Assembly (NCBI RefSeq): GCF_963678975.1
Contig: NC_089280.1
Coordinates: 19,459,863 to 19,523,862 of the forward strand
DNA: 64,000 nt
Reading direction: 5' to 3'
DNA from: Dysidea avara
Taxonomy: Eukaryota; Porifera; Demospongiae; Dictyoceratida; Dysideidae
The translations under genes and the position numbers were made by a program. Below the pieces are notes generated by a model that was not told the DNA's origin, ran no database searches, and was given only the letters and a program-made list of their open reading frames with translations. Below are positions 11,312 through 23,930 of the stretch, piece after piece (the first letter of the stretch is position 1; each line of letters starts with the position of its first letter).

Positions 11312-12071
11312 ATGCTGGTGATGTATGTGATAGTGCTATTGATCTGTTCTGCACTTCAAGTTCATTCTGAGGTAAGCAAGTTATGACCGTGGACACACAT
11401 ATCATTATTTGTATTTAATATCTTTATCTATGTATATACTTGTTCTTAAGATGACAAGAGCCAGTGTAGGACAGCACTTGTATGTCCCCTTTTCCAAAGT
11501 GTTTACTCCAGTTGATATCCAAGCTGAAGCGTTCTTTTCAACTCCATACAGTTCAGTTACAGGAGTATCATTGACCTTTGGTACAAGTAGTGTATCTAAT
11601 AGCAGGCTATTCAGGATACTGTTAATACCACCTAATGTACTGGAAAGTAATTCTGACATTGTGGCAGTCATCACTGTGGGGTTAGATAACGGAGCACGAA
11701 GTGGAGATAGTGATCCTCGGTTCTTTATATCTGATAGCAATAGTGGACTAGGATTTCAGATGCGGGAAGAATCTACTGGAAATCGTTGTCAAGGAGCACA
11801 AGCAACTATGGGTAATGTCCTTGCTTCAAATGTATTAATTACAGGTGCTACCCACACTTCATCTATTCTGCCAGAAGCATTTGTCCTCACTTTTAAGCCA
11901 CGTGAAAAGTTTGGTTCATGCTACACTTCAATTGATAGTGGAGTGATTTCTCCAGTTCAGTATACTCGTACCCTCTTTCTTAACAGGGGCTTGTGGCTAG
12001 AAGTGTATAGAGAGAACCCATGGGAACAATATACTTTTAACTACATTAAGGTGGAGATTCATGAGCAGTGA
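11312..12071 (+). CDS. Secreted two-exon family, paralog C
   Basis: Exon 1 (11312-11371) encodes MLVMYVIVLLICSALQVHSE, a clear signal peptide. The intron is 79 bp (GTAAGC donor, CTTAAG acceptor, phase 0). Exon 2 (11451-12071) is 621 bp and closes with TGA, giving a 226-residue preprotein. Cysteines fall at about residues 133 (NRCQG) and 177 (GSCYT), the only two in the mature chain. Conserved family blocks are VAVITVGLDNGARSGDSDPR, GLGFQMREESTGNRC and GLWLEVYREN. Its signal exon is nearly the same as that of paralog A. It is intact and is the first gene of the plus-strand arm. Function unknown. Confidence 0.88.
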
Positions 12072-13754
12072 TTTTTTCACTGTTACTTATATCACTGTTG
12101 TTATATAAATACAGTCCATACAAAAATATTTAACATTGCTATATTGTATATCTTCAGATTATTTTTTATGCACACATAATTATACAGATTGCAGATATAT
12201 TTGTAATTACTTGTAGTAACTGTCCTTTCATTAATCTGTGATTATTATTATAATTATTATATTGTGTACTGTGCAGGAATCATTATAATTATAATGCAAA
12301 GGTGTAATCATATAAGTCTCTAAATTATTACAAAACTCAGTGTGTATATACGTGGGAACATGCTCAGTCAGTTACTTATAGATAGTGAAAACATGTGGCC
12401 AGGAGGGCACCTCACTTATATTGGTTAATGCTTAGTACGTACAGCAAATTTAGATACAATGAGTTGACATTTGACAACTCTGTTAAGTACAGTTAGCATT
12501 AAAACAAGTAAGTACAGTTATAACTACTTGATTTATGCATACCAGTAACAACACAGTTAAAATTATGCTATCTCAGAAATTCTCCTGGGGAGTTGTACAA
12601 CAGAATATTAAAGAAAAGACTGTTGACTGAAGTAATGAAGTTTCTGAAGTACTGATATGTAGTCTCTGCTATGACAGCAACATGTCACATGCTTCAGCCT
12701 ATATGCGAAAAGTCACAAATGGACAAACGGTTTCAGGATTCAAACCACAGGCCACCTGGTTTCCAGTTGACATACTCGGTTTTTCTGCTTCTCTTCACAC
12801 TCTGTTTGCACTGCATGATGATTATAGCTACATAATTTATATCAAACTTTATGGAGTACAATATTCCCTGCAATGATGTAAAGGTATATAACAACTTTGT
12901 GCTTGGAAAGGTGTTATTCGGTCAAATGTAAAGTTATTAAACATGGACCATAACGTGTATTAGAAGCCATTGTTCAAATGATGATAAAATGACACAAATT
13001 TTAAGTCTGCATGCAGCGTGCATGGATTCATATAATTGGTGATGTATATGGCTACTCTTCAACTCCAGGTTGCAAACACTTCAGTTCACTTTACCTTTTC
13101 ATTGAAACAGTTTTAGATTATTATAAATGTATTATTTGCCTGAACACTTGCTTGTTGTGTATCAAATGTGGCTGCTTCATAATTCATAAATATAACCCTG
13201 TGTACCTCACTGATAGCAAATTGGTCGAGGTTTGTTCATTAAAATTTGTGGTAGAAGTGGCAGAAAAGGCCAAGGTGTGGAGAAAGCTTTGGAGATGAAA
13301 GTTGATTATACAGTGGAATATGAATCTATATGATACAAAAGAACTTAAATGTCATTTTGGGGCCTGGGGGCACTGTACTAGCTGTAATACTATATAGCTC
13401 TATCAGCTATTTCATAGCCCCACTGTATACTATATACTTAGCACCCCTTGGGAATCCTAGATCTTCCCCTGCACACACACATAGTACACACACAGAGCAC
13501 AGAACAGCAAAGCAAATAGTAAACTCAGCATCACTTTTTATCCCCTGATAAATGCATTCTTTCAATGCCTTTAATACCATTAAATTACTATTGATTAGAT
13601 GAGGCTGTAAAACCATAATTATCATATGCAAGTGCTTGCATGCATTGATCAAGATGCAACACAGGTGATCAAACAAGGCGTGTGCTATATTAGGATGTTT
13701 TCCATGCATCCAGTCATGTCTCTTCTGTACACACAAAGTTGGTATGGCATACAT
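12072..13754. other. Intergenic; possible decayed SINE
   Basis: No gene seen. Around 12735-12765 the sequence GGATTCAAACCACAGGCCAC resembles an inverted tRNA-type B box and is the near reverse complement of the SINE-like segment near 23745-23765 (GGTGGCCTGTAGTTCAAATC). The short ORFs at 12682-12876, 13011-13298 and 13330-13548 show no domain. Confidence 0.35.
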
Positions 13755-13953
13755 AACTCAACTTTCCTACCAGAACATTTTGTTATGACCAACAAACTAA
13801 CTATTTCAATGTTGGAGATCATGCTACACTGCAGTTGATGGTGGGCTGACTGTTCCAGTTATAGTGATGAGCAAAGTGTCTGGAAGGTCTGTTTATAGGG
13901 AGGGCAGAGATGAACACCTTTTTATTAGCTACGTCACCATGAAGATTCATTAG
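13755..13953 (+). pseudogene. Decayed 3' fragment of the secreted family
   Basis: The sequence matches the last third of exon 2 of E1/E: a TTCCTACCAGAACATTTTG stretch encoding FLPEHFVMT, then remnants of the SCY, ISPV, YREG and ISY-V-IHE region, with a terminal stop at 13951-13953. Frameshifts and stops break it. It sits between C and D in the same orientation, so the plus arm once held another copy. Confidence 0.75.
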
Positions 13954-14229
13954 AACTAAAAAATTATTATGCACATTATATAATGTAGTTATATACAATG
14001 CTGTACAAAATTACATTACACTCCAAAACAATTATAGTGAGTGTATCTCATGCATTAGTGTACCCCAGCCATTCTCAATGCCTTAAATTGTAAGAATATT
14101 TTTAAATTGTGCCTAAACATGAAAATTCTAATTGTTTCATGCACACCGATATGGGTGATTTTCCAAAATTTGGTCACAGTTATTGTAGAAGTACTTAGTA
14201 CATTCACAGTTTCTGGATATCTAAATATA

Positions 14230-16560
14230 GTTTGGTGAATATAGGTGTATTGGAGTTGTGGATGGGGTAAATAATTTAGCTAATTTGTGAGGCAAAAGCT
14301 GATACAAGTCAAGCTGATCAAGGGATAGTGTACCAGTTAATAACATAGCTAGATACATAGCTAAATATAATTGTGCACATCTACTGAGTTTATTAAGTTT
14401 CATTAGATTATAGCCTTTTCACAAATTTAAATTTTCAGCATAGTGCCCAGATAGTATACTGCATCTGATAGATGATTTGAATAGTTGCAACTGTCAGATT
14501 TTCAGTCACCATCATTATGAAAAGACAAGCATACAAACAACAATGATATATCATTAGAGATGAGACAATTTTCAGGTGTGTCAGATATTAAAGTGTCATA
14601 GTGGCCTGGATAAATTTATAAACTACAAACTGGTTAGCCATAATTATATAAATATGTACATATTTACTTGGGGAACTTGATTACAATAGCCATGGGCAGT
14701 GGCGGATCTAGGATTTGTAAAAGGGTGTTTCTGAAAGTTGGTGTAGCTAAATAAGGCATTTCTCCAGAAAATTTTGAGACTTTAGAAGTTCTGAGATAGG
14801 ATTTTAGACTATTTTTAGTTACCAATTGTAATAAATCCAATGCTTTAAATAAATGCTATATAGCTAACTATAGGACAAAGATGGTGACTACAAGCTGTAG
14901 CTTTGATTGCTCTATTAGAGTAGTTAAATGACTGCTCTATTAGAGTATCTCGATTGCTTTTAATGCAGTGAGAGATGAAAAGTGAAGTGTTGCTGAGGGT
15001 TTAATAGCTATAAATGGTGTCAGTTAAGTGTAACTGCATGCATGCTACTGAAACACAGTGGTGTTATAGTTGTTTGCTATGACAAATGGTCAGTGCAATA
15101 ATGTTTATATATTTAAACTGCCACTGAGCTAAATTTAAAAGGGGGTTTCTGTCGAAACCAAACCCCTCTAGATCTGCCACTGATGGGGGCATAAATATGA
15201 GCATTATTTATGTCACAATTAATTTCAAAATGATTGCAAATATAAAGTTTGTGATTTTCTTCTTGATTATAGCTAGATAAAATATAATACTAGTGCATAC
15301 ACATTCTAGATGTGTGCATGGTTTGACAAAAATTCTGGGTATGTAAATTCTGGGTATGTAAAAGCTGTGAACCAAGGATCTGGGATCCAAGGGTTCTACT
15401 GAGATATATGTACTTCATGACATTGTACGTGCATTCTTTACTTTGTATTTAGGTAACTCTGCAGGTTATGGTAGACCAATTGTCTGTCATAACACCAGGC
15501 ATAACACTAAGAAATTATGTAGACACCTACTCCCAAAACTTCTTCACACTAATCCATCACGTTGTTTGCCAAGAAAGTTTGCTAATTCCGTAATTCCCCT
15601 GTTGCCCCTGTAACTGCGGTAACTTGTTTAAACAGCAGCCAATGATAGTACAGGCTCTTAGGGTCACTGACTGATTTTGTAGGAATATAGCTGATTCAGT
15701 GAAGCAGCATGGCCCTATGGAGCATGAAACTGGTAAGTTCAGTGATCAGATGTGTTCAAGGACTCCGCATCACTAGACCTGAGTGATTGAAGTTGTGAAG
15801 AACAAGTGGCCATTCAGAGTAGGTGCTTATTAAACAATAAGCACCATGTAGAGCTTAGCTACTGTATACAATAGTTAGTGATTGTGATGTACAGAGTAGG
15901 ATAGTACAAGGTAAAAATGTATATGAAGTTGCTTAAATAATTATTATCAAAACTCCAGGGGTTTTTGGTTTCCAGGCCTACTGTTTTAACCTACATACTT
16001 CCATGTGGGTCTTCTATTGTGCTGTAACTTGTAGGCATGTGTTTACGTACTTCCATTCAACATCTATATCACCATGGCTGATTTGCAGGAGGGGGTTTCT
16101 AGAACTCCATGGAAATACGTATTCTTCCTTATATATACTCTGTAACCAAGTCAAGTAAATACATTTGAAACTATATTAATAGTATCTATGTGTACACTTT
16201 ACTAATTTGAACAGTACTAATACAAAATATTGAAACCTAAATGAGTATATAGAATCTTTAGGCAGTCAGAAAAAATTTCCCCAGCCTGCATTTTGTTCAT
16301 ATTTGTGCATGGGAGGGAATGGTATGTTCAACATATTGACACTCCAGTTATTAATTGTATTTCCTGTTCAGCCAATGATGTCAAATTTGGCCATATGCCA
16401 ATAGCCATGCATGCATTTCTGCAGAGTTTTGTATTGATATTTCTCATGACTCCCTGCTTCACAGGCTGTAGCGTTATTATGGGTCCCTATATAACAGGAT
16501 GAATAGCTAGTAGGATATGTAGTTTGTGGAACTGCTACTGTATAATGCCAATACATTAAA
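14230..16560 (+). repeat. Segmental duplication, copy 1 (partner at about 21010-22650)
   Basis: Several collinear blocks recur in the same order at 21010-22650. They include TCAAGGGATAG-TTACCAGTTA with TAGATACATAGCTAAAT, then GTGGCCTGG-AAATTTATAAACTACAAACTGGTTA, then the CATTCTAGATGTGTGCATGG block, then CAGCCAATGATGTCAAAT, then AACTGCTACTGTATAAT-CCA. This copy contains the 14697-15182 element, which the partner lacks. No gene is visible in either copy. Confidence 0.7.
14697..15182. mobile_element. CAGTGGCGGATC-type MITE with 5-bp target duplication
   Basis: Ends CAGTGGCGGATCTAG and CTAGATCTGCCACTG are inverted copies. ATGGG flanks both sides (14692-14696 and 15183-15187). It is non-coding. 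It carries two copies of the CTCTATTAGAGTA motif (about 14908-14956). It belongs with the elements at 39257, 46897 and 27461. Confidence 0.85.
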
Positions 16561-16632
16561 CACTTTTAACTTTGTGTATATATCTGTATACGTAGTGGCT
16601 TATATAATAAATTCCCACCGACATAAAAAAGC

Positions 16633-17292
16633 TACATATGTGACTGGATTTTGGAAAAACGATCCAAATCGCACATTAGAAGTTCCGAGATAAACGGTTT
16701 TAAAGAATTGAAGCCAGCATAACTCTCCAAGGATAGCAAGCACGCGTATGAAATTTACACAAAAGATGCATCAATCTGTTACCTTTCAAGCCACTTCCAG
16801 TACTTGTAGCTGCTTGTACAGTTTCCCGCCAAATAAGATAGAAAATCTGAGCAGTTGGACGAGCGAAGTAGTATCACGAGTGCTCACAAAGGGGTAGAGG
16901 CTGGGGGGTGGCGGGGAGGGCAAAAGTTAGACCTCGAAATGGAGGCAGACCACGATTGGAGTCCAGACACCAGATTACAGGGCTGTGCTGGCTCGTTAGT
17001 GGCTGATATGTAGCAAAATCAGCAGAGAACACGTCTGGCCAACATTATAAGGCTGTCCACCAGTAAACCACTGACTCTTGCCAAGCCAGGTCCTTCACAA
17101 GGCCTGAAACCGCCATTTGAGCACTCCACACCACCCAGAAAAGACGTGTGTAAAAACCAGCCTCGTGTAGTTTGAGTAGTGCTGAGGGTCAAAACTTGTA
17201 GTACGATAGTGTAGCTATCCACTGGTGGTGTTAGTTTGATTTTGCCTGATGTGCGATTTGGATCGGTTCTGTAAAATCTGGTCACATATATG
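16633..17292. mobile_element. TIR element with TACATATGTGAC ends, copy 2 (unexpanded)
   Basis: Same element as at 7465-8292 with only scattered substitutions, but with one G-rich unit instead of about twelve, which accounts for most of the length difference. Non-coding; the minus-strand ORF at 17019-17315 is shared with copy 1 but resembles no domain. Confidence 0.75.
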
Positions 17293-18622
17293 CATGCTTG
17301 AGGTGTTATCCTCAAATTTAAGGCAAGAATCTATTTTTATGGTGCTATTGTGTTGAAGATTTTACATAATGCCTGACTGTGAAAAATTAATTTAAAAATA
17401 ATGTAACAGTTCTCTCAAACCATGGTACTAAATTTTACATCCATGGATGATAGGCCTTGGACATCAACCTGGATTTTTATGTAAAGAGTGTACTAGTGAT
17501 GACAGCATGGTTTAGATCTATGATGTTTCTTTTTTGGTAGTTAAAATTAATGGGGTTAGCAAGTTAAAAGGCTAAGATTTGTGCCTGTAATGCGTAGTAT
17601 TACTTACTGGCAGTTAAAATGAGGGGGTAGCCGAAGACCAAGTAGATAGGCAGGTTCCACAATGCAAGGTATAGACAGAACAGGGTGAGCATTAAGTATG
17701 GTAGATGAAACCAATGAGCATTAATCAGGATGGATGCACATCAAGAAAAGAGCAATTAATGGGTTATTGAAGACCACATGGATAGTCGAATAAAGTTTGT
17801 TCCAGCCTAAAGCCCACCCCTTAGAACGATATACATTCAAAATGTCTTGTATAACTATAGCTAAATACATTTCTGGATAATAACAATTGTATTAACAAAA
17901 AACTGATGCTTGTTTCACTAGTTGTTTGATCAGGGAAGAATATGTACCCACATGATGGGAGTCTCATGAGTTCCAATCTTCCACAAGTAGCCTCCACCTC
18001 AAGGTTAGCTAGCTTCAGGTGTGATAATGCAGGGTTCCATTAGGAGTGTTAGAATGACTCTAGAAATTCCTGTGGTGTCAAAGTCAGTAGCCCCAGGTAT
18101 TTGTTCTCTAAGTCTCGTGCAATCAGGGGAGTCACAATCTGCATCCTGTTGTAAGCCTAAAATAAAAATATAAGAGAACCATGGAACCCTGCACAACTAA
18201 CCAAAGCCACCATCATGATCACTAGATGGTAAAGAGCTGATAAGAAAGAACCATATCACCTTGTGCTACATGTGGGCAAACAGTGGCTGAGTTATAGCAC
18301 CAACCACCATAAATTCATAAATTTGGACTTTTGAAGTTATTGATAACAGTTTCTACATACAGTATACTATATGCATGTGAAATACATACTGTTATGTGTG
18401 TAGTGTGAGTTCTACTTAGCCATTAATATACATGTACAGTATGATCTTCATGGTGGCTGAAAAAGCTGGCAGAATCTTAGTCCATTAAATCTCAAAATAA
18501 AAAATCATTATTATTGTGAGGGTTTCTAATTGGGCACTTAAGGGAATATAGAAACCAAGCAACACGTAAATTAAATAATGAAGCATGCACAATGCAATGC
18601 TCCTATCTGGCTTTTTATTCTT
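17293..18622. other. Intergenic; one possible minus-strand exon
   Basis: Mostly featureless. On the minus strand about 18005-18155 follows a pyrimidine-AG acceptor and reads an open frame with DADCDSPDCTRLREQIPG. This could be an exon of an unrecognised gene or a chance ORF; no partner exon is found. Confidence 0.25.
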
Positions 18623-18684
18623 TAGCAAGTCTCACTTTAATGACATAATGTCATCCTATTTACAGCAAACGTTGCACTATAAAA
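18623..18684 (+). promoter_or_regulatory. Promoter of paralog D
   Basis: TCTCACTTTAATGACAT with ATGTCATC lies upstream of TATAAAA (18678-18684), which is 43 bp before the ATG. It is weaker than A-C but keeps the TCTCACT block and the TATA spacing. Confidence 0.55.
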
Positions 18685-18726
18685 TGACATCAACTGTATC
18701 ACTAGGTTAGACTGCCTAAAAAAGTA

Positions 18727-19467
18727 ATGAAGATGATTATGCTACAAGTAACTGTGCTGTTGATCTGCTCTGTCTTTCAAGCTCATTCTGAGGTAATTTA
18801 TAAACGCATACTGTATATACATATATATTTTGTTGATTCATTTTAGGTGATAAGGCTTTTTGGAAATCCTTATCCTGTACACATACCATTCTTCAAGGTG
18901 TACGCTCCATTTGATTTTCGCACTGAAGCAGATTTTATTGCATCTAGTGCAGTCACAGGAGTGACAGTATTCTATAATACAGGTGGTGTAACCAATGGTA
19001 GGCTCCTCAGGTTACCACTAATACCTGCAAATGTGCTGCAAAATGGTGCTGACATTGTGGCAGTCATTACTGTAGGGTTAGGAGTTGGAGGAATAGGTGG
19101 AGATAGTCATCCCCAGTTTTATCTGTCTGATGGGATTACTGGACTAGGATTTCAGATGCGAGAAGAATCAACAGGAAATCGGTGTCGTGGAAGAGTAGCA
19201 ACTATGGGAAATGTTCTTAGCTCAATCAGTACTGTTTCTGGTGCTACACACATTTCATCTGTTCTACCAGATGAATTTGTCCTCACTGTGAAGCCACAAC
19301 GATTTTGGGGATCATGCTATAATTCTGCTGATAGTGGGATGATTTATCCAGTTAGATATACCCGGACAATCTCTGCTAGTAGAGGCTTGTGGCTAGAAGT
19401 GTATAGGGAGAGCACAAGTGAGCGGTATACTTTCAACTACATCAAGGTGGAGATTCATGAAAATTGA
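18727..19467 (+). CDS. Secreted two-exon family, paralog D
   Basis: Exon 1 (18727-18792) encodes MKMIMLQVTVLLICSVFQAH-SE. The intron is only 54 bp (GTAATT donor, TTTTAG acceptor). Exon 2 (18847-19467) is 621 bp, for a total of 228 residues. It keeps VAVITVGLGVGG, SHPQFYLSDG, GFQMREESTGNRCRG, GSCYNSADSG and the GLWLEVYRES / KVEIHEN end, with both cysteines in register. It differs from C in having LGVGGIGGDSHPQ where others have LDNxxRxGDSDP, so the acidic cluster is partly lost. Intact, secreted, function unknown. Confidence 0.87.
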
Positions 19468-20165
19468 TCAAGTTCTACTACTGGTGTTGTATGTAACTCT
19501 AATTTCATGCAAAATATTAACAGGTCTACTTCATGCATACACTACAGGAAATTTTGTTGTTGTAAGTACTTGTATACATATGACTGCAATTTTCATAAAT
19601 CTGAGAATGCATAACAGTATTTTCAACATTGGGTATAATCAGAGACTATCTATTTCAATAGATAAACTTGGATACAAACATTTGATTAAAATGTGTTGAA
19701 GTATGGTTGTATTATATGGTCTAATATTAAATATATTCAGAATAAGCGTCAGTTATAAGTGCATCTTGACTATAGGAATAACATATTATAAGTAAATCAA
19801 AAGTTTGATGACTGTTTGTTTCAATTATAAAGTAAATAATGATCTGAGGTAGACACTAACAGTACATGGCAAAGCAAAGCTGTATAAAGTTTCATTAATT
19901 TCTGGCTTCAAATCATGCACCTTTGGGTTGGTACAAATATTCATTGATATGAATATACAATTTATACATAATTACTGAAGTATTGTATAGGTTACCAACT
20001 ATGTATGCACTGTCATTGACTTATTATTAGCACAAAGTGTCTAAACATCTTTCGGACAGACCAACATTGACAAGTGCAGACACACAATATTGACAATGTA
20101 CTGCCACAAAACATAAAGCAAAAGTGGACAGAGTTGTGACCAAGTTATATTTTAAATTAACTATA
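19468..20165. other. Intergenic, no gene seen
   Basis: 3' flank of paralog D. AT-rich, with no domain in the short ORF at 19418-19699, which overlaps the D stop. Confidence 0.4.
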
Positions 20166-20169
20166 AGCA

Positions 20170-20372
20170 ATATAAGCATTCGAGCGTTAATCGGATAGCT
20201 GCAGGTTCGAGGCTGCTAGTCCAGTCATGGATTTTTTCTCCTTTCTCCACCTTTTCAAACACAGTTTCTGTACTAACTTTAAACAGGCTGTAGGACCAGG
20301 TGTCCTACAGACCTTCAGCACTTGTGCTGTAAAGCCTTAATAAATAAATAAAATAAAAATAAATAAAATATC
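20170..20372 (+). mobile_element. tRNA-derived SINE-like element with (AAAT)n tail
   Basis: The head contains GCAGGTTCGAGGCTGC, a good tRNA B box (GGTTCGAnnC). The tail has the small stem-loop CAGCACTTGTGCTG, then TAAAGCCTTAATAAATAAATA with an AAAT-rich end. The LINE at 40037-44592 ends in the same style (stem-loop, AAGC, A-rich AAAT repeat), which fits a SINE using LINE machinery. Confidence 0.6.
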
Positions 20373-21009
20373 TATACTTGGAACTGTCCAAAGTATATAA
20401 CTAAGTAACTATAGCAACTAGTTGCAATAGCTACATGATTACTAGTAACCATACTTTACAAAAACCAAAATGCACTGCAATTTTTGCACCTTACATGCTA
20501 CAGCCAAATAGCAAATTATGTGCATTGTACTCCATGATTCAGTCTGTAAGTACAGTATAACAGACAGAATTTGAAACTGAGCTGATATGGACTTTTTGGT
20601 TGTAAGTATATAACTAGTTAATATTTTAGAAAGTGCTTTCCTTAGTAAGGTGTATCTGAGTATCATATTACAAAATTTAACAAACACTATAATACGTATG
20701 AAAGCATAACTAGTACTTGCAGTAACTTATAAATTATTCACCAGAGCTAGAAGTAACTGTATATAACCATAAATTATACATACATGGATATATAAAAGTA
20801 ACTATATAGTAACTTTTTGAAGTAACTACTCCTGGCCAACTTTGCCAGTGGCTAATTTGGCTGTAGTTGGTCTGTCTGAGCATTTTAAGGGTTAAAACTA
20901 TTAGCTTTGTGAGGCTTGAAAACTTCCTCTTGCCTAGCTACATGCCTACACATTTTATTTGTAAATGGGGTGCAGCTAGCTGCCATCAGGCTAACAGTGA
21001 TAAAGCTCA

Positions 21010-22650
21010 TGATCAAGCTAATTATCAAGTAACTGGTCAAGGTGATCAAGTAACTGGTCAAGGTTATCAAGGGATAGTTTACCAGTTACTATCATAGCTA
21101 GATACATAGCTAAATGCTGTATACATATTTCTGATTCTGTTACAGTAAATAAAATTGCAAGTTTTATTAGATTTTAATCTTTTCACAATTGAAATTTTAG
21201 GCGAATCAGTGTGGTGAAATTGGTGAACTTGCTATTCTGTGCCATTCCTGTAAGTGTGGAAGTGTTTGTTCAATTTTTTATTTAATAATTCTGGCTAGGG
21301 TCTGAAAGTAATGCAGTAGACAAAATACTTACACTGGAACTACTATCTGGCTTCTCAGTTAACCGAACTATGGAAATGGCTGCTGTAGTGACTGTTCTAT
21401 TAGGGTAGTTAAAATACTGATAAGTAGTTTTAATATTTTCTTCATGCTATTTTAAGTTATTTATACACAGTTTCAGAGATACAAATTTTTCAGACTTATG
21501 GACCATCCCTGGTCCTAAGGGATTTGGATAACTGAGGATCCACTGTACATTGTTTGTGTGTTTCAAGGGACAATCTGGTATTAATTAATTACAACATAAT
21601 AAGAAGTTGGGGTACATTCACTTGCCACTTGACATCTGAATTTGAATAACTACAACAGGAAAACTCTTTTAAAATTCTTAGAACAGCCACCATTCTTTTG
21701 AGAAAACAAGCAGATAAATTAATAATTCACTGTGGTACTATTTTAAAGATGTGATGGTATTCAGGTTGTCAGCAACATAACTGAGTGTTGCATCAACATT
21801 AGTGGCCTGGGAAAATTTATAAACTACAAACTGGTTAACACAATTACATAATCTTAACACATACTTCAAATTTGGCAACTTGGGGTACTTTATTATTACA
21901 ATATCAACAGGGGCATAAATATGATTACATGTGTGCATTATTTATGCCAAAATTAGTTTCAAAATGGTTGCAAATAAAAGTTCTTATTGACTGCAGATAA
22001 ACCATGTAGGTAACACATTCTAGATGTGTGCATGGTGTGAGATCAAAATAAAAATTGCCACTGAATGCATGTACTTGCAGCTACATGTGTGTTTACATAC
22101 TGTATCTATCACTGTGTGACTACAATAGCTCTAGGATTCCATGGAAACACTTTTGAAACCACTGTAAGTCAAGGAAGTAGATTTGGAACTATCTTAATAG
22201 TATCTTTACTAATTTGGGCAGCAATTAGCAATTAAGTATGGTTCAGTCAACACATGGAAGCCTAAATGAATAGAGTCTTTAAGAGGTATTGCTTTATACA
22301 GTCAGCCAAATTTCCCTGCATAAAAGTTTGTCCTGCATTTAGTTCATATTTGTACATGAGAGGGAAGGGTGTGTTTACAATAATCGTGACATACACTGTA
22401 CTGATACTCCAGTAATTAACTGTTCAGCCAATGATGTCAAATGTGGTAACCATAAAGTGTATGTAACTTATTAACTAACAGCCGAAGTATTTAACTACTG
22501 TAATTATAGGGCTTAGTAGCATTATATTCCTGACTCCCTGCATCACAGCTTGTTGTGGGTCTCTATTATAGTGAGATGGTGAATAGCTCATAATAAATGG
22601 AACCAGTAATATAACTGCTACTGTATAATACCAGTGCATTGAACACTTTT
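21010..22650 (+). repeat. Segmental duplication, copy 2
   Basis: Partner of 14230-16560. It also carries a local tandem repeat at 21020-21070 (units of AACTGGTCAAGGTGATCAAG) absent from the partner. Confidence 0.65.
21355..21547. mobile_element. Possible pogo/Tigger-like MITE remnant
   Basis: The right end GGATAACTGAGGATCCACTGTA reads like the inverted end of a pogo/Tigger element. The left counterpart CTCAGTTAACCGAAC is degraded. It contains TGACTGTTCTATTAGGGTAG, a variant of the CTCTATTAGAGTA motif. Boundaries uncertain. Confidence 0.4.
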
Positions 22651-23465
22651 AATTACATTGACATGTATGGTTATATATGTCTCTACCACCCAAAATGTTA
22701 ACACTTGCATAATCCAAACATTTACAATGTATAAACGCTGAACTGGATAGTCTTGAAAAATGAGACACTTGATTAATTTTTCACCCAATGTCCATAATAT
22801 GTGACTATGTCGTGCATTCATGTAGCTCTGTGTTTGTGGCAAAAAATAATATCTGCTGTAATGGGTGTGATATGACCAGTTTTCCCAGATCCAGTCACAT
22901 AAGATGTATAGTATAAGCATTGCTAGAATATTTTTAAGATTGACATGCACTTTATCTTTAAGTTAATTGTGTATAGCTAAAATTTTCATGAACATGATTT
23001 CAAGGGTTTTAATGCACAGCTAGGGGCCCACAAAAAGAAATGAGTCATGTCGATAAAAAATTATTGATATCTTAATTGCTGCATTAAAACAGAAACAATG
23101 AAATTGAAGGAGACAAAATTAGTAAAAACTACATAATTATAGCGTATAGTTTGTCTACATATAGTGTAGACAATTTTTAGTAGTACTAGTGGACAGTAAA
23201 GAAGTACAACTATGACTATAGGTTTGATTACATGTATGGTGGTTTATAATAAATGGTGGAGAAAATTTTTGAAAAACAGTTAACTACCTCAAAATAGAAT
23301 CTTGAGGTAGCTAGCTACAGTGTACTTTTAGTCAAATCTCTGTGCGATATTTAAATACAAACATATATGTACATACCTTTATACAATTCACTGTAAATTC
23401 CATTGAGTACAGATGAGCTAAAGTTACAGAATGAGTTGTTTTACTTGCAGTTCAAACTGGTAACC
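22651..23465. other. Intergenic; flank duplicated near 28.2 kb
   Basis: No gene seen. The block around 22687-22720 (CACCCAAAATGTTAACACTTGCATAATC) recurs at about 28229-28255, another trace of segmental duplication among the E-type paralogs. Confidence 0.4.
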
Positions 23466-23620
23466 GATGCTATGGGTACCATGCATGGTATATCGTATGT
23501 CGTGCAGCCAAGAAAGCTTGTGCACCACACTATAATTATTGATGGGAAGAAAATATGATTTTCATGGATGATTAGCTCCATGGTCCTTTCTCCAAAGCAT
23601 GCCATTATTACATTATAGCT
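23466..23620 (-). repeat. Dispersed repeat fragment (inverted relative to 38225-38400)
   Basis: GTCGTGCAGCCAAGAAAGC, GTGCACCACAC, GGGAAGAAAATATGATTTTC and GCTCCATGG correspond in reverse complement to blocks at 38260-38365 and more distantly to 36570-36655. Confidence 0.5.
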
Positions 23621-23699
23621 GTCTTTGTTTTCTTCTTAACAATCTAGGAATCAAATAATAATAATACAGTAAATAGCTACTTAGGCTTAAGAAAGAAAA

Positions 23700-23930
23700 T
23701 CCATCCCTCCTGGAGGAACTGAATGTGGTGCTTGGCTATACACATTGGGTGGCCTGTAGTTCAAATCACGGGGTAGGAGGGATTTTTTCCCTTCTATACT
23801 AGTATAAATACACTCACATCATTTTCTAAGTTAGTTAGAGACCGCCCACTCAGATCTTTGTGGCTTTAAAAACCTCAGCTTTGCCTCAGGTTTTTAAAAT
23901 CACTCGTAGTAGGTCTCTAACTATTGCTAA
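23700..23930. mobile_element. tRNA-like SINE head followed by a short hairpin element
   Basis: 23715-23790 has a tRNA-like region with a B-box-like GTAGTTCAAATCACGG. Immediately downstream, TTAGTTAGAGACC (23831-23843) pairs with GGTCTCTAACTA (23912-23923), and AAAACCTCAG pairs with CTCAGGTTTT around a tight loop, forming a roughly 93-bp hairpin. Whether these are one element or two is unclear. Confidence 0.45.

Noticed and set aside
18005-18196. Minus-strand Cys-containing ORF after a splice-acceptor-like site
   Set aside because: No second exon, domain or paralog was found; kept only as a note in the intergenic entry.
20195-20225. Candidate tRNA gene by B box
   Set aside because: No complete cloverleaf or acceptor stem; the A-rich tail fits a SINE.
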